A DNA stretch of 64,000 nucleotides from an uncultured Verrucomicrobiota bacterium (GTDB lineage: Bacteria > Verrucomicrobiota > Kiritimatiellia > CAJWTS01). The stretch spans positions 42,785 to 106,784 of the forward strand of contig CAJWTS010000002.1 of assembly GCA_913047795.1 (NCBI GenBank). Direction: 5' to 3'. The notes beneath the pieces are model-generated. The model saw only the letters and a list, made by a program, of their open reading frames with translations. It ran no database searches and had not been told where the DNA came from. Numbering within the stretch: position 1 is the first letter of the stretch; the number at the start of each line of letters is the position of its first letter. Below are positions 33,714 to 43,379 of this stretch, piece by piece. A program made the translations under genes and the position numbers.

Positions 33714-36076
33714 GGACCGTGCTGATCACCGCTGTTGTGCTTCTCATGCTCCTGCCTGCGCAGCGCCTTGAGGCCCAGGCACAGGTTCGGAATGTCACGG
33801 TCCGTAATGCCGGCGTGGCCCCGCTGGACGAGGCATTTGTAAAAGCCCATATCTCTGTGCGGACCAACACGCGCCTCGATCCACAGCAGATCGCTAACGA
33901 TGTAGAGGCGTTGCTGGGTACCGGCCGGTTTACATCCGTGCGCGTTGAATACGAGAAGGACGGCACGGAGGTCTCGTTGACGTATGTGATTGTTCCGAAG
34001 TACCGGCTGCTGGGCCCCAACCCGATCGAGGTTCTAGGTGTCGAAAGTACGTCGGAAGGCCGCGTGCTGGATCTGCTTGATTTGCACGGGGGTGATTTTA
34101 TAGACGATCGGACGCTGGCTGTGCGTAGCCAGAAGGTGCTCGATCATTATCGAAAGCATTTCTATCCCTCGTCGCGGGTCACGTGGGTCATGGAGGAAGA
34201 TGAGGATCGTCCGGACCGCGTGCGGGTCATCATGACGGTCGATGAGGGTGACCGTGCGCGACTTCGCCGGGTTCGCATCTGGGGCAACGCGTATATCTCC
34301 GATCGGGATCTGCGCCGCGTTGTACGCTCCTATAAATGGTACAACCCGTTCAGTTGGTACAAGGGTGTCCATGTCGACCCGGATGGCCTTGAGGTCGTTC
34401 GCCACGCAATTTCGCAGGTCTACGCCGCGGAGGGCTTTCTGGATGTCGAGGTTGAGACGCCACTGGTGGTCAGGGACCCGGATGAGCATTATGCGTTGGA
34501 CATCACAATCGTCGAGGGGCCGCAATATCGCTTCGGCGAGACGGAGGTTTCCGGTGTGACGTTGTTTCCGGAGGAGGAAATCAAGGCTCTCATCACGATC
34601 CCCACCGGGGAGATAGCGACGCTGCCCGTTGTAGAGGCGAACAGCCGGCGCCTGCGCGATTACTACGGCAGTCGCGGATACATTAATGTTCGCGCCATCC
34701 CGATGATGGAGCCGGATGTTGATAGGGATCTCGTGAACGTGAAATACAGGATCGTCGAGGGTGAGTTGACGCATATAAGGAATGTGCTGATTCGCGGGAA
34801 CGACCGGACGCGCGACAAGGTGATTCGGCGCGAACTTCAGGTTTATCCGGGGGATCAATGGGATGGCGTCAAGGTGCGGCGCAGTGAGGCAAGGGTGCGT
34901 AATCTGGGGTTTTTCTCGCAGGTTAATGCGCAGCCGCTTCCGAATCCGGGCGATCCCGGGAGTCGTGACCTCGCGATCGATATCGTGGAGAAGCGTACGG
35001 GAAGCATGATGCTGGGTTTTGGTTTCTCCAGCGTTGATAAGCTGATCGGGTTCGTCGAATTGAGCCAGGCCAACTTTGACATCTCCGGCTGGCCTTTCAT
35101 GGGTGCCGGGCAAAAGCTGAATCTTCGAGCCCAGGCGGGAACGCGTCGGCAGGATTATCGGATCGCTTTTACGGAACCGTGGTTTCTGGATCGGAAGCTG
35201 TCGCTGGGGGTCGACCTGTACAGCCGTGAGCGGGATTTTGAAGGTTACGATGTCGCACGCCTTGGTGGGGGTATTAGTCTCGGTAAACCCATTGGCGGTG
35301 GGACCCGCATGGACATGAGCTATCGTCTGGAGCGCTCGAGGATTATTGACGTTACCAATACGAACAACATCTGGTTCGATGAAGACGACCATAAAGCAGA
35401 ATATAGCTTCACGGAGGATGTCAAGGCGGTTGAGAGTTCAATTCGGCTACGCCTGACGCGCGATACTCGAAATCGTTTCTTTAATCCGTCCCGCGGGAGA
35501 CGGGTCACGGGCTCGGTTCACACCTCGGGCGGAATCCTCGGGTTCGATACCGAACTCTGGGGCGCGGATTTTCGTATCGATCAATATTGCCCCCTGTGGC
35601 TTGGGCACGTGTTCTCGATTCGTCTGCGTGGGGAGGTGGTGGTTCCCTTCACGCGTAAGGACGAGGATGAGGATGGGGATGAGGATGGACTGCAGCTTTT
35701 CGACAAATTGTTCATCGGCGGCGGGCGCACCATTCGCGGCTATGATTTCCGCGATGTGGGCCCGAAGGTCGTGCAGTTGGGGGACGATGACAAAGAGATT
35801 GACCACCGTCCGATTGGCGGTGAAGCGCTGATAAACGGGATCATCGAATACATTGTCCCGGTGGTGGACGGAATACGGCTTGCTGCATTCGTAGACGCTG
35901 GTAACGTGTATGAAGAGATCGATGATGTCGATCTGGGCGAATTGGCCTCCAGCGTGGGAGTTGAATTGCGCCTGGATGTTCCTGGGTTTCCGATACGAAT
36001 CAGCTACGCTGTTCCGCTCAAGAAGGATGACGATTTGACCGACGAAGACAAGGTAGGTTTCTGGATCGGGAACTGA
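33710..36076 (+). CDS. bamA: Outer membrane protein assembly factor BamA
   Basis: Inserts beta-barrel proteins into the outer membrane. Length 788 aa. A signal peptide (MRTVLITAVVLLMLLPAQ) is followed by about five POTRA domains (residues about 24-425, e.g. VRNVTVRNAGVAPLDEAFVK and IRNVLIRGNDRTRDKVIRRE), then a 16-strand barrel (about 430-788) with RGYDFRDVGP, the conserved VRGF/YRGY-type motif. The last residue is Asn after FWIG rather than the usual aromatic. It is followed by skp and lpxD, the standard envelope order. No bamB-D genes are in the window. Confidence 0.95.
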   Translation: MRTVLITAVVLLMLLPAQRLEAQAQVRNVTVRNAGVAPLDEAFVKAHISVRTNTRLDPQQIANDVEALLGTGRFTSVRVEYEKDGTEVSLTYVIVPKYRLLGPNPIEVLGVESTSEGRVLDLLDLHGGDFIDDRTLAVRSQKVLDHYRKHFYPSSRVTWVMEEDEDRPDRVRVIMTVDEGDRARLRRVRIWGNAYISDRDLRRVVRSYKWYNPFSWYKGVHVDPDGLEVVRHAISQVYAAEGFLDVEVETPLVVRDPDEHYALDITIVEGPQYRFGETEVSGVTLFPEEEIKALITIPTGEIATLPVVEANSRRLRDYYGSRGYINVRAIPMMEPDVDRDLVNVKYRIVEGELTHIRNVLIRGNDRTRDKVIRRELQVYPGDQWDGVKVRRSEARVRNLGFFSQVNAQPLPNPGDPGSRDLAIDIVEKRTGSMMLGFGFSSVDKLIGFVELSQANFDISGWPFMGAGQKLNLRAQAGTRRQDYRIAFTEPWFLDRKLSLGVDLYSRERDFEGYDVARLGGGISLGKPIGGGTRMDMSYRLERSRIIDVTNTNNIWFDEDDHKAEYSFTEDVKAVESSIRLRLTRDTRNRFFNPSRGRRVTGSVHTSGGILGFDTELWGADFRIDQYCPLWLGHVFSIRLRGEVVVPFTRKDEDEDGDEDGLQLFDKLFIGGGRTIRGYDFRDVGPKVVQLGDDDKEIDHRPIGGEALINGIIEYIVPVVDGIRLAAFVDAGNVYEEIDDVDLGELASSVGVELRLDVPGFPIRISYAVPLKKDDDLTDEDKVGFWIGN

Positions 36077-36111
36077 TCGATGCAACGGAATGACAGAAAG
36101 GTGAGATCGAG

Positions 36112-36660
36112 ATGAAAAGCTTCTATTGTATCTGTATCTGTGCCGCTCTGATCGTGACGGGAGCGACGGCCCAGGAATCCGACAGAAAGATGGCCGTGGT
36201 GAACATGAGCGAATTGCTTCGCAACTACGAGAAGGCCGAGCGTGCCGAGGCCCAACTTGAGGAGCAGGCGACTGAATTTCGCGAGGAACACGAGGCCATG
36301 CGCGCGAAACTTAAGGCGCTTAACGGCGAATACGTTAAGTTGCGTCGCGCGGCACGCGATGAAGCACTCAGCGAAGCCGCGCGCGAAAAACGACGCGACG
36401 AAGCCGTGCAGAAGCTCACCGCCGTTAAGACGTACGAGGGCGAAATCATCAAGCGCGCCCGCGAGATCGAACGATCAATGGCGCGGCAGAATCGACGCGT
36501 GCGTGAGAAATTGGTGGAAGAGCTTCGTGAAGTTGTCAGGGACTATTCGCTTCGGAAGGGCTACACGATGGTCATCGACTCGCTGACGGTTGTGTATGCC
36601 GCGCGTTCAGTGGAAAATATCACGGCGGACATTTTGAAAGTTGTCAATATCGAGGACTAG
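36112..36660 (+). CDS. skp: Skp/OmpH periplasmic chaperone
   Basis: A 182 aa periplasmic chaperone for unfolded outer membrane proteins. A signal peptide (MKSFYCICICAALIVTGATA) precedes MAVVNMSELLRNYEKAE, the family start, then a long charged coiled-coil hairpin (about residues 40-145) and the returning strand YTMVIDSLTVVYAA. Placement between bamA and lpxD matches its expected function. Confidence 0.9.
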   Translation: MKSFYCICICAALIVTGATAQESDRKMAVVNMSELLRNYEKAERAEAQLEEQATEFREEHEAMRAKLKALNGEYVKLRRAARDEALSEAAREKRRDEAVQKLTAVKTYEGEIIKRAREIERSMARQNRRVREKLVEELREVVRDYSLRKGYTMVIDSLTVVYAARSVENITADILKVVNIED

Positions 36661-36716
36661 GCGTCGCGACGCGTATGGCGCAAAGGTGCCGGAGGCGGTC
36701 CTGCGAGAACGCAATC

Positions 36717-37793
36717 ATGTCATTAAGCGTTGCTCAGATATCGGCCAAGATCGAGGCCACGCTTGAAGGTGTCGGTAATGGCGAGATCCGGTCGGTCGCC
36801 GGTATTCGGGATGCCGGACCGGGCGATATCACTTTTCTTTCGAATCCGCGCTATGGCGCGGACGTGGGGCGTACCTCCGCCTCGGCGGTGATCGTGGGCC
36901 ATGATTGGAAGGGTAGCTGCCGTGGCGCGCTACTACGAGTCGACAATCCCGATCGAGCGATCCTTGCTGTTGCCGCAATGCTGGCGCCGCCCGAAATAGA
37001 CATGGACCCCGGTGTGCATCTGACGGCCGTCGTAGCCGAGGATGTGCAGCTCGGTGACGATGTGAGGATCGGTGCCCATTGCGTGCTCGAGCCGGGTGTG
37101 CGGATTGGGGCAGGAACGCGAATCGGCGCCGGCTGTTATGTGGGGCATGCGACTGTCGTGGGGTGCCAGGGCAGGATTTACCCGAACGTGACGGTGCGCG
37201 AACGTGCGATCGTAGGGGATCGTGTCATCATTCACTCGGGGACCGTGATCGGAAGCGATGGCTATGGTTATACCGTGGAGACGGAGGCCGGCGTACCGTG
37301 CGTACAGAAGATCCCACATACGGGGTCTGTGCGCATCGGAGATGACGTTGAAATCGGCGCACTCGTGGCGATCGATCGCGCGCGGTTCGGAGAGACGCGC
37401 ATTGGCAATTGTGTGAAGATCGACAACCTGGTGCAGATCGCCCACAACGTGATTATCGAAGACTACTGCGGCCTGGTTGCGCAGGTGGGCATCGCCGGCA
37501 GCTCCCGGATTGGCTCGCGCACGGTGATCTGGGGTAAGGCCGGTGTCGGCGGGCATCTGGATGTCGGTGAAGGCTGCGAGATTGCGGCGCAGTCAGGGGT
37601 CATGAAAGACGTGCCTGACGGAGCGACGGTTATGGGTCAGCCCGCGCGTCCGATTCAGAAAGCCTTCGACATGCGGGCGTCCGTGCAGCGTATTCCCCGA
37701 ATGAGGAAACGATTGACTGAGCTCGAGGAGCGGGTCAAGCAACTCGAGGCGTTGCTCGGCGATGCAGCAGAGGCCGAGTCGTCTGGCGAATGA
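36717..37793 (+). CDS. lpxD: UDP-3-O-acylglucosamine N-acyltransferase
   Basis: Adds the N-linked hydroxyacyl chain in lipid A synthesis. The 358 aa protein has the N-terminal uridine-binding domain (about 1-95, AGPGDITFLSNPRY), a left-handed beta helix of hexapeptide repeats (about 100-310) with the catalytic histidine in NLVQIAHNVIIEDYC, and a C-terminal coiled-coil helix (LTELEERVKQLEALL). Start at 36717 with GAGAA seven bases before; an ATG at 36675 would add an Arg/Cys-rich leader. It overlaps galE by four bases. Confidence 0.94.
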   Translation: MSLSVAQISAKIEATLEGVGNGEIRSVAGIRDAGPGDITFLSNPRYGADVGRTSASAVIVGHDWKGSCRGALLRVDNPDRAILAVAAMLAPPEIDMDPGVHLTAVVAEDVQLGDDVRIGAHCVLEPGVRIGAGTRIGAGCYVGHATVVGCQGRIYPNVTVRERAIVGDRVIIHSGTVIGSDGYGYTVETEAGVPCVQKIPHTGSVRIGDDVEIGALVAIDRARFGETRIGNCVKIDNLVQIAHNVIIEDYCGLVAQVGIAGSSRIGSRTVIWGKAGVGGHLDVGEGCEIAAQSGVMKDVPDGATVMGQPARPIQKAFDMRASVQRIPRMRKRLTELEERVKQLEALLGDAAEAESSGE

Positions 37794-38761
37794 AGGTTCT
37801 GGTCACGGGCGGTGCGGGTTACATCGGAAGCGTCACGGCGGAGCGACTTCTGGACCAGGGGCACGATGTGGTTGTTTTCGATAACCTCGAAAACGGTCAT
37901 CGAAGCGCGGTCGACTCGCGCGCCGAATTGATCGTCGGTGATCTGCGCGATCAGGGTACCATTGCGGACGCCGTCGCGCGTTGCAATCCGGAAGCTGTCA
38001 TGCACTTCGCCGCGTACGCCCTGGTTGGCGAATCCTGTGAGAAGCCGGAGCTCTATTTTCGTAACAACGTGGTGGGCACTATTAACCTGTTCGAAGCGAT
38101 GCTGGGCGCGGGCGTCACGCAGTTTGTATTCTCTTCGACCTGCGCGACGTATGGAGATCCGGATACAATCCCGATCGACGAGACGTGCCCGCAATCGCCC
38201 ACGAATCCGTATGGCGAATCGAAACTGATGATCGAAAACGTATTGAAATGGTACATACGCTACCGCGGCTTTCGCGGCGTCTGCTTGCGCTATTTCAATG
38301 CCGCTGGCGCCACGCAGCAATTGGGAGAAGATCATGATCCGGAATCGCACCTGATTCCGTTGGTCCTGCGAGTCGCGCTCGGTCAATCGGAACAGATTAC
38401 GGTGCTGGGGAACGATTATCCCACACCGGACGGCACCTGTATTCGCGACTATATTCACATCGGCGATCTCGCGGAGGCGCATATTCTTGCTCTTGGTCAC
38501 AACGAGAGCGGGATCTATAACCTGGGCATTGGGAAGGGTTACTCCGTTCGCGAAGTGATCGATGTCGCTCGTTCGATAAGTGGTTGCGATATTCCGACGG
38601 TCGCGGGTGAGCGGCGGGTCGGTGATCCGCCGGCGTTGATTGCCAACGGTAGTCGGGCCCGTGAGGCGCTTGGTTGGTCGCCGCAGTTCGAGCGTCTGGA
38701 GGACATTGTCCAGAGTGCCTGGGACTGGCACCGGGAACATCCCGACGGGTATGCCGACTAA
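37790..38761 (+). CDS. galE: UDP-glucose 4-epimerase
   Basis: Interconverts UDP-glucose and UDP-galactose (or the N-acetyl forms). The 323 aa SDR protein begins MKVLVTGGAGYIGSVTAERL, with the NAD loop GGAGYIGS, then VMHFAAYALVGES, the Ser-Tyr-Lys site SSTCATYG ... NPYGESKLM, and RYFNAAGA. It probably supplies sugar nucleotides for LPS or capsule. ATG overlaps lpxD's stop by four bases, and pncC starts on its last base. Confidence 0.93.
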   Translation: MKVLVTGGAGYIGSVTAERLLDQGHDVVVFDNLENGHRSAVDSRAELIVGDLRDQGTIADAVARCNPEAVMHFAAYALVGESCEKPELYFRNNVVGTINLFEAMLGAGVTQFVFSSTCATYGDPDTIPIDETCPQSPTNPYGESKLMIENVLKWYIRYRGFRGVCLRYFNAAGATQQLGEDHDPESHLIPLVLRVALGQSEQITVLGNDYPTPDGTCIRDYIHIGDLAEAHILALGHNESGIYNLGIGKGYSVREVIDVARSISGCDIPTVAGERRVGDPPALIANGSRAREALGWSPQFERLEDIVQSAWDWHREHPDGYAD

Positions 38762-39237
38762 TGGGCGACGTGGCTGAACGCGTCGCGGCGGGCCTGCTGG
38801 CTTGTGATCAGACGGTGGCTGTCGCGGAGTCCTGTACTGGTGGCGGCGTAGGGGCCTGTTTGACGGCGCGGGGTGGAAGTTCCGCATATTTTCTTGGGGG
38901 CGTTATCGCCTATGCGAATCGGATCAAGGCCGCCCTGCTTGGCGTGCAAGAGTCCATTCTCGAGAGGCATGGTGCGGTCTCCGCGCCGGTAGCCGAAGAA
39001 ATGGCAATTGGTGTTCGGGCGCGGTGTGGGGCGGATTACGGAATCGCGGTAACGGGCATAGCGGGTCCGGACGGCGGGACCGAAGAAAAGCCAGTGGGGC
39101 TTGTTTTCGTGGCGGTTGCGTCCGGGCTGGGTTGTCACGTGCTGGAACTCCGACTCGCGGGGGACCGGCCCGCCATCCGCAAACAGAGCGTTGATGCGGC
39201 GTTGGGACTGCTGCTTGAGACTTTACACTCAGCCTGA
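38761..39237 (+). CDS. pncC: Nicotinamide-nucleotide amidase (CinA C-terminal domain)
   Basis: A 158 aa protein equal to the C-terminal domain of CinA, which deamidates nicotinamide mononucleotide in pyridine nucleotide salvage. Recognised from VAVAESCTGGGVGACLT, LGGVIAYANRIKAALLGV, and YGIAVTGIAGPDGGTEEKPVG. The ATG at 38761 overlaps the galE stop (TAATG). It lies 73 bases before recA, an arrangement seen in many bacteria. Confidence 0.93.
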   Translation: MGDVAERVAAGLLACDQTVAVAESCTGGGVGACLTARGGSSAYFLGGVIAYANRIKAALLGVQESILERHGAVSAPVAEEMAIGVRARCGADYGIAVTGIAGPDGGTEEKPVGLVFVAVASGLGCHVLELRLAGDRPAIRKQSVDAALGLLLETLHSA

Positions 39238-39310
39238 GCGCTGGCACATTGCTATGCGTGGGCGACGGCAGGCAAGTCCGGTATTTAGAATGCGATGACA
39301 GGAGCGTCTG

Positions 39311-40351
39311 ATGGCAAAAGCAGTGGTAGTAGAAAAGGATTCGGATCGAAAAAACAAGAAGCGCGAGGAGGGCCTGGAGTCGGTCCTTGACGGGCTTCGG
39401 AAGCAGTTTGGTGAGGGCGCGATCGTACGGCTGGGGGAGGCTTCAGTCCAGACCGATGCGCGGGCCATTTCAACCGGGTCGTTTTCCCTGGACCTTGCGC
39501 TGGGCATCGGCGGGCTTCCGCGTGGCCGAATCGTCGAAATCTACGGTCCGGAATCCTCGGGCAAGAGCACTCTGGCCATGCACATCATGGCTGATGCGCA
39601 GAAGAAGGGCGGTACGGCGGCCCTGATTGATGCGGAGCACGCGATGGATCCGGGTTATTGCGAGAAGATCGGGGTCGACCTTGATGAACTACTTGTTTCG
39701 CAACCGTCCTCGGGCGAGGAAGCGTTGACAATCGCGGAGACCTTGATCCGGAGCGACGCGCTCGACGTGGTTGTCATCGATTCGGTCGCGGCCCTTGTTC
39801 CTCGGGCTGAACTGGAAGGAAACATGGGAGATTCTCATATGGGTCTACAGGCGCGCCTGATGTCGCAGGCCCTGCGCAAATTAACGGCAGCGATCGCGCA
39901 GACGGGTTCGCTCTGCATCTTCACGAATCAGATCCGCGAGAAAATCGGCGTCATGTTTGGTAGCCCCGAAACAACGCCGGGGGGCCGGGCGCTCAAGTTC
40001 TACGCATCGGTGCGACTCGATATTCGGCGCATCGGCGCCATTAAGGACTCGGCCGGTAATGTGGTCGGGAATCACACGCGGGTGAAAGTCGTGAAGAACA
40101 AGGTGGCGCCGCCGTTCGGCGAGGCCGAATTCGATATTCTCTATGCGCAAGGCATCTCGTGGGCCGGTAGCGTATTGGAAGCCGGCATCAAGCACGGTAT
40201 CGTCGACAAGCGCGGATCGTGGTTGTCTTACGACGGCGTGCAGCTCGGACAGGGCCACGAAGCCTCACGCGGGACGCTCGAGAATGACGCCGAGCTTGAA
40301 GCCAGGATCGTAGCTGGAGTCCTGGAGAAGATCGCGGAGGCGAAGCGCTAG
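39311..40351 (+). CDS. recA: Recombinase RecA
   Basis: Strand-exchange and SOS-activating ATPase, 346 aa. Walker A is GPESSGKST at residues 79-87, Walker [11 protein letters not shown], with [20 protein letters not shown] in loop L1 and [20 protein letters not shown] in loop L2. AGGAG just before the ATG. I do not see a convincing LexA-type operator in the short upstream gap, and no lexA or recX gene follows. Confidence 0.97.
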   Translation: MAKAVVVEKDSDRKNKKREEGLESVLDGLRKQFGEGAIVRLGEASVQTDARAISTGSFSLDLALGIGGLPRGRIVEIYGPESSGKSTLAMHIMADAQKKGGTAALIDAEHAMDPGYCEKIGVDLDELLVSQPSSGEEALTIAETLIRSDALDVVVIDSVAALVPRAELEGNMGDSHMGLQARLMSQALRKLTAAIAQTGSLCIFTNQIREKIGVMFGSPETTPGGRALKFYASVRLDIRRIGAIKDSAGNVVGNHTRVKVVKNKVAPPFGEAEFDILYAQGISWAGSVLEAGIKHGIVDKRGSWLSYDGVQLGQGHEASRGTLENDAELEARIVAGVLEKIAEAKR

Positions 40352-40409
40352 CTCTCTCGGCCTCGGGATTGGTGTTCAAGGGGACCCGACGGGACGTCGT
40401 GGTGAAATT

Positions 40410-42194
40410 ATGAAGGCAGATGAGCTAAGAGAAATGTATCTCGGATTCTTCCGGGACCACGGACACGCCGTGATTTCGGGTGGTTCGTTGATTCCCGAGA
40501 ACGATCCGACCGTCCTGTTTACGACCGCGGGTATGCATCCGCTGGTGCCGTACCTGCTGGGCGAAGCGCATCCGGCAGGGACCCGGCTGTGCAACGTCCA
40601 GAAGTGTATCCGGACGGGCGACATCGAAGCGGTGGGCGACGTGAGTCACTTGACCTTCTTTGAGATGCTGGGCAACTGGTCCCTCGGGGACTATTTCAAG
40701 GAAGAGGCGATCGCCTGGTCTTACGAGTTTCTAACATCGAAAGCTTATCTCGGCTTCGATCCGAATCTGCTCTCCGTTACAGTTTTTGAAGGCATCGAGG
40801 GTATTCCGCTCGACCAGGCCTCGATTGACATCTGGAAGAAACTGGGCCTTCCCGAATCCCGTATCCATGCTTGTCCGATGGTGGATAACTGGTGGGGACC
40901 CGCCGGACAGACCGGGCCCTGTGGCCCGGATACCGAGATGTTCATCGACACCCGGCCGGGCGATGGAGATGCGGATTTTCACGAGGACAATACGGGCCGC
41001 TTCTTCGAGATATGGAATGACGTTTTCATGCAGTACAACAAGACCGCCGAGGGTCTTTACGAACCGCTGCAGCAGGCCAATGTTGACACCGGCATGGGCC
41101 TCGAACGAACGGTCGCCATGCTGCAGGGGAAACCCAGCGTCTTCGAGACCGAACTCTTCTCTTCTTTAATTGAGGCCATCGAGGACGCCTGTAGCCGCCG
41201 GATGTCGGAAGACCCTGACGTGACGCGTGCTTTTCGAGTGGTGGCGGACCATGTTCGCAGTGCGGTGTTCATTCTGGGGGACGACAAGGCCGTGGTGCCC
41301 AGTAACCTTGGCCAGGGTTACGTCCTGAGGCGCCTGATTCGACGTTGTGTACGTTTTGCCAAGCAACTTGAGTTGCCCATGGGTTTCTCGCGCTCCCTGG
41401 CTGAGACAGTGGTGGATGAGTATCGGCATGCGTATCCGGAACTTGATCGCAACCGTGATCGGGTGCTGAGTGAGTTGGGCAGGGAAGAGGAGAAATTCGA
41501 GAAAACGCTTGATCGGGGACTGCACGAACTAAACAAGGTTGTGCAGAAGATGCAAGAGCACGGTCAGGCTACGCTCCCCGGTCGCGTGGTCTTCAAACTT
41601 TATGACACCTATGGGTTTCCGATGGAGTTTACCGAGGAGATCTGCCGCGAGCAGAAAATGGCGATCGATCGTGAGGGTTATGAGAAAGCCTTTGCGAAGC
41701 ATCGCGAACTTTCCAAACAGGGTGCCCAGAAGTCCTTCAAGGGCGGTCTTGCGGATCACTCGGATGCGACCACGAATCTGCACACCGCCACGCATCTTCT
41801 GCACAAGAGTTTGCAGATGGTGCTCGGCGATCACGTTCGACAGCGAGGCTCTAACATCACCCCGGAGCGGCTGCGTTTCGATTTCTCGCATTCGCAGAAA
41901 ATGACGGATGAAGAGAAGCAGGCAGTCGAGGTGCTCGTGAACCAGGCGATCGCGGATGATATGCCCATCTCGATGGAAGTCACCTCGCTGGAGGCCGCTC
42001 GCGAGGCGGGGGCCATGGCTCTTTTTGATGGAAAGTACGCTGAGCAGATCAAGACGTATCGAATTGGCGAATTCTCACTCGAGGTCTGCGGCGGGCCGCA
42101 CGCGGAGAAGACCAGTGTGCTCGGCAAATTTCGAATCAAGAAAGAGGAGGCCTGTAGTGCCGGCGTGCGGCGAATACGCGCCGTGCTGGAATAA
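40410..42194 (+). CDS. alaS: Alanyl-tRNA synthetase, short form without C-Ala domain
   Basis: Charges tRNA-Ala. The 594 aa protein has the class II catalytic core (LREMYLGFFRDHGHAVI, FTTAGMHPLVPYLLGEAHP, ANVDTGMGLERTVAMLQ), the tRNA-recognition helices, and the editing domain with both zinc sites HTATHLLH and CGGPHAEKT. It then stops at KKEEACSAGVRRIRAVLE, where typical AlaRS (about 870 aa) continue through a coiled coil into the C-Ala/DHHA1 domain. The end is a clean stop overlapping the next gene by one base, so this looks like a natural short form and not a frameshift. Confidence 0.95.
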   Translation: MKADELREMYLGFFRDHGHAVISGGSLIPENDPTVLFTTAGMHPLVPYLLGEAHPAGTRLCNVQKCIRTGDIEAVGDVSHLTFFEMLGNWSLGDYFKEEAIAWSYEFLTSKAYLGFDPNLLSVTVFEGIEGIPLDQASIDIWKKLGLPESRIHACPMVDNWWGPAGQTGPCGPDTEMFIDTRPGDGDADFHEDNTGRFFEIWNDVFMQYNKTAEGLYEPLQQANVDTGMGLERTVAMLQGKPSVFETELFSSLIEAIEDACSRRMSEDPDVTRAFRVVADHVRSAVFILGDDKAVVPSNLGQGYVLRRLIRRCVRFAKQLELPMGFSRSLAETVVDEYRHAYPELDRNRDRVLSELGREEEKFEKTLDRGLHELNKVVQKMQEHGQATLPGRVVFKLYDTYGFPMEFTEEICREQKMAIDREGYEKAFAKHRELSKQGAQKSFKGGLADHSDATTNLHTATHLLHKSLQMVLGDHVRQRGSNITPERLRFDFSHSQKMTDEEKQAVEVLVNQAIADDMPISMEVTSLEAAREAGAMALFDGKYAEQIKTYRIGEFSLEVCGGPHAEKTSVLGKFRIKKEEACSAGVRRIRAVLE

Positions 42195-42541
42195 TGGCCT
42201 CGCGTGCCATCATTTGTTGTTCCTGCGGGGCGGACACGCTGCTGAAGGAGGAGCCGGTCTACGACGGCTTTGTGAAGACAGGCACATCTCAGAGTTGCAT
42301 GGCCTGTGGGCATGTCTACGCCGAGGATGACGAGATTCCGTTCAAGGGCAATCCTGCCGCAGCCATCTTTACGGACGACGATCGGGATGCGCCGATCCAG
42401 ATCTTCGACGAAGGGCAACCCGCTATCTGTCGCCATTGCTCAAATTACGTGGTGAACCCATTTGTGCAACGTTGCGACCTGCACGGCCGCGAAGTAACGG
42501 CAACGGACACCTGTAAGGATTTTGAGCAGGTCGAGGACTAG
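42194..42541 (+). CDS. Small zinc-ribbon protein, unknown function
   Basis: A 115 aa cytoplasmic protein with two cysteine modules: CCSCG plus CMACG (residues about 8-39), and ICRHCSNYVV plus QRCDLHGRE with a final Cys in TATDTCKDFE (about 78-110). Both look like metal-binding ribbons. The ATG sits on the last base of the alaS stop (TAATG), so translation is coupled. I do not recognise a named family; a role beside the short AlaRS is speculation. It ends overlapping the convergent methylase by four bases. Confidence 0.75.
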   Translation: MASRAIICCSCGADTLLKEEPVYDGFVKTGTSQSCMACGHVYAEDDEIPFKGNPAAAIFTDDDRDAPIQIFDEGQPAICRHCSNYVVNPFVQRCDLHGREVTATDTCKDFEQVED

Positions 42542-43344
42542 CCGCGCCGGCGTAGTGCCTCGAAGACGAGAACCGAGGCGACGGTGGAGACATTCAGAGA
42601 ATCGACCTTCCCGCGCATGGGAATGCGGACCTGTGCGTCCGCCTCTTGAAACCAGTTCTCCGCCAACCCCTCCGCTTCGGTCCCCAGGGCGATTGCGGTG
42701 GGATCGGTCCAGTTGTAGTCGGTATACGTGCCTTTGGCGCGGGGCGTGGCCGCGACCACGCGAATGCTGTTATGGCCTGCCCATGCCAGGAATTCGGCAG
42801 TCGTTGCTGTTGCGATCTGGACGCTGAACCGCGCCCCCGCACTGGCACGAATGACGTTGGGGTTGCCCGCGTCGATGCAGGCATCGCAGAGAACCACGGC
42901 GTCCGCGTTGGCCGCGTCGGCAATGCGCAGGATAGCGCCGAGATTGCCCGGTTTCTCAAGCGACACGGCAACCAGCAGGAGCGGACAAGCTGACAACTGG
43001 ATCGTTTCGATTCCGGGCAGGTTGGCGCGCGCAACCGCCAGAAGGCCGCCCGGGTTTTCGCGATAGACCAACTTGCGGAATACAGGTTCGCTGCACGGTG
43101 TACAGGGTATCTCCCGGGAGTGACAGTCATCGAGCAATCGGCGCTCGGTGTCGTCGCGGAGCAGGGCATCGCAGTGAAACACCTGTTGAATCTCCGCCAG
43201 GTGTTCGACCGCCGCGGCGATTTCGCGCGTGCCCTCGACCAGCATCAGGCCCGTGCGGATACGGTAGGGTTTGCGGCGAAGGCGGCAGGCCTCCTTGATG
43301 CGCGGGTTGTCCGCACTTGTGATCGTTGTAGAGGGGTGGGTCAC
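42538..43344 (-). CDS. SpoU/TrmH-family 2'-O-ribose RNA methyltransferase
   Basis: A 268 aa rRNA/tRNA methyltransferase with an N-terminal substrate-binding domain (SADNPRIKEACRLRRKPYR, LMLVEGTREIAAA) and the SPOUT catalytic domain with all three motifs intact: LEKPGNLGAILRIADAA, ALGTEAEGL, and IPMRGKVDSLNVSTVASVL. I take the GTG at 43344 as start, because the frame further upstream enters the neighbouring lipoprotein gene and is not family-like; no good ribosome binding site is seen. The exact target nucleotide is not predictable. Confidence 0.88.
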   Translation of the reverse strand: MTHPSTTITSADNPRIKEACRLRRKPYRIRTGLMLVEGTREIAAAVEHLAEIQQVFHCDALLRDDTERRLLDDCHSREIPCTPCSEPVFRKLVYRENPGGLLAVARANLPGIETIQLSACPLLLVAVSLEKPGNLGAILRIADAANADAVVLCDACIDAGNPNVIRASAGARFSVQIATATTAEFLAWAGHNSIRVVAATPRAKGTYTDYNWTDPTAIALGTEAEGLAENWFQEADAQVRIPMRGKVDSLNVSTVASVLVFEALRRRG

Positions 43345-43379
43345 CGGGCAGCAGCATCCACGAGCAGAATAGGTGCGAG

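Noticed and set aside
34034..35392. Long minus-strand open frame (452 codons) inside bamA
   Set aside because: It mirrors the codon pattern of bamA, has no family features, and lies wholly within a certain gene.
37655..38887. Minus-strand open frame of 410 codons across lpxD end and galE
   Set aside because: Antisense shadow over well-identified genes; composition is Arg/Thr-rich with no domains.
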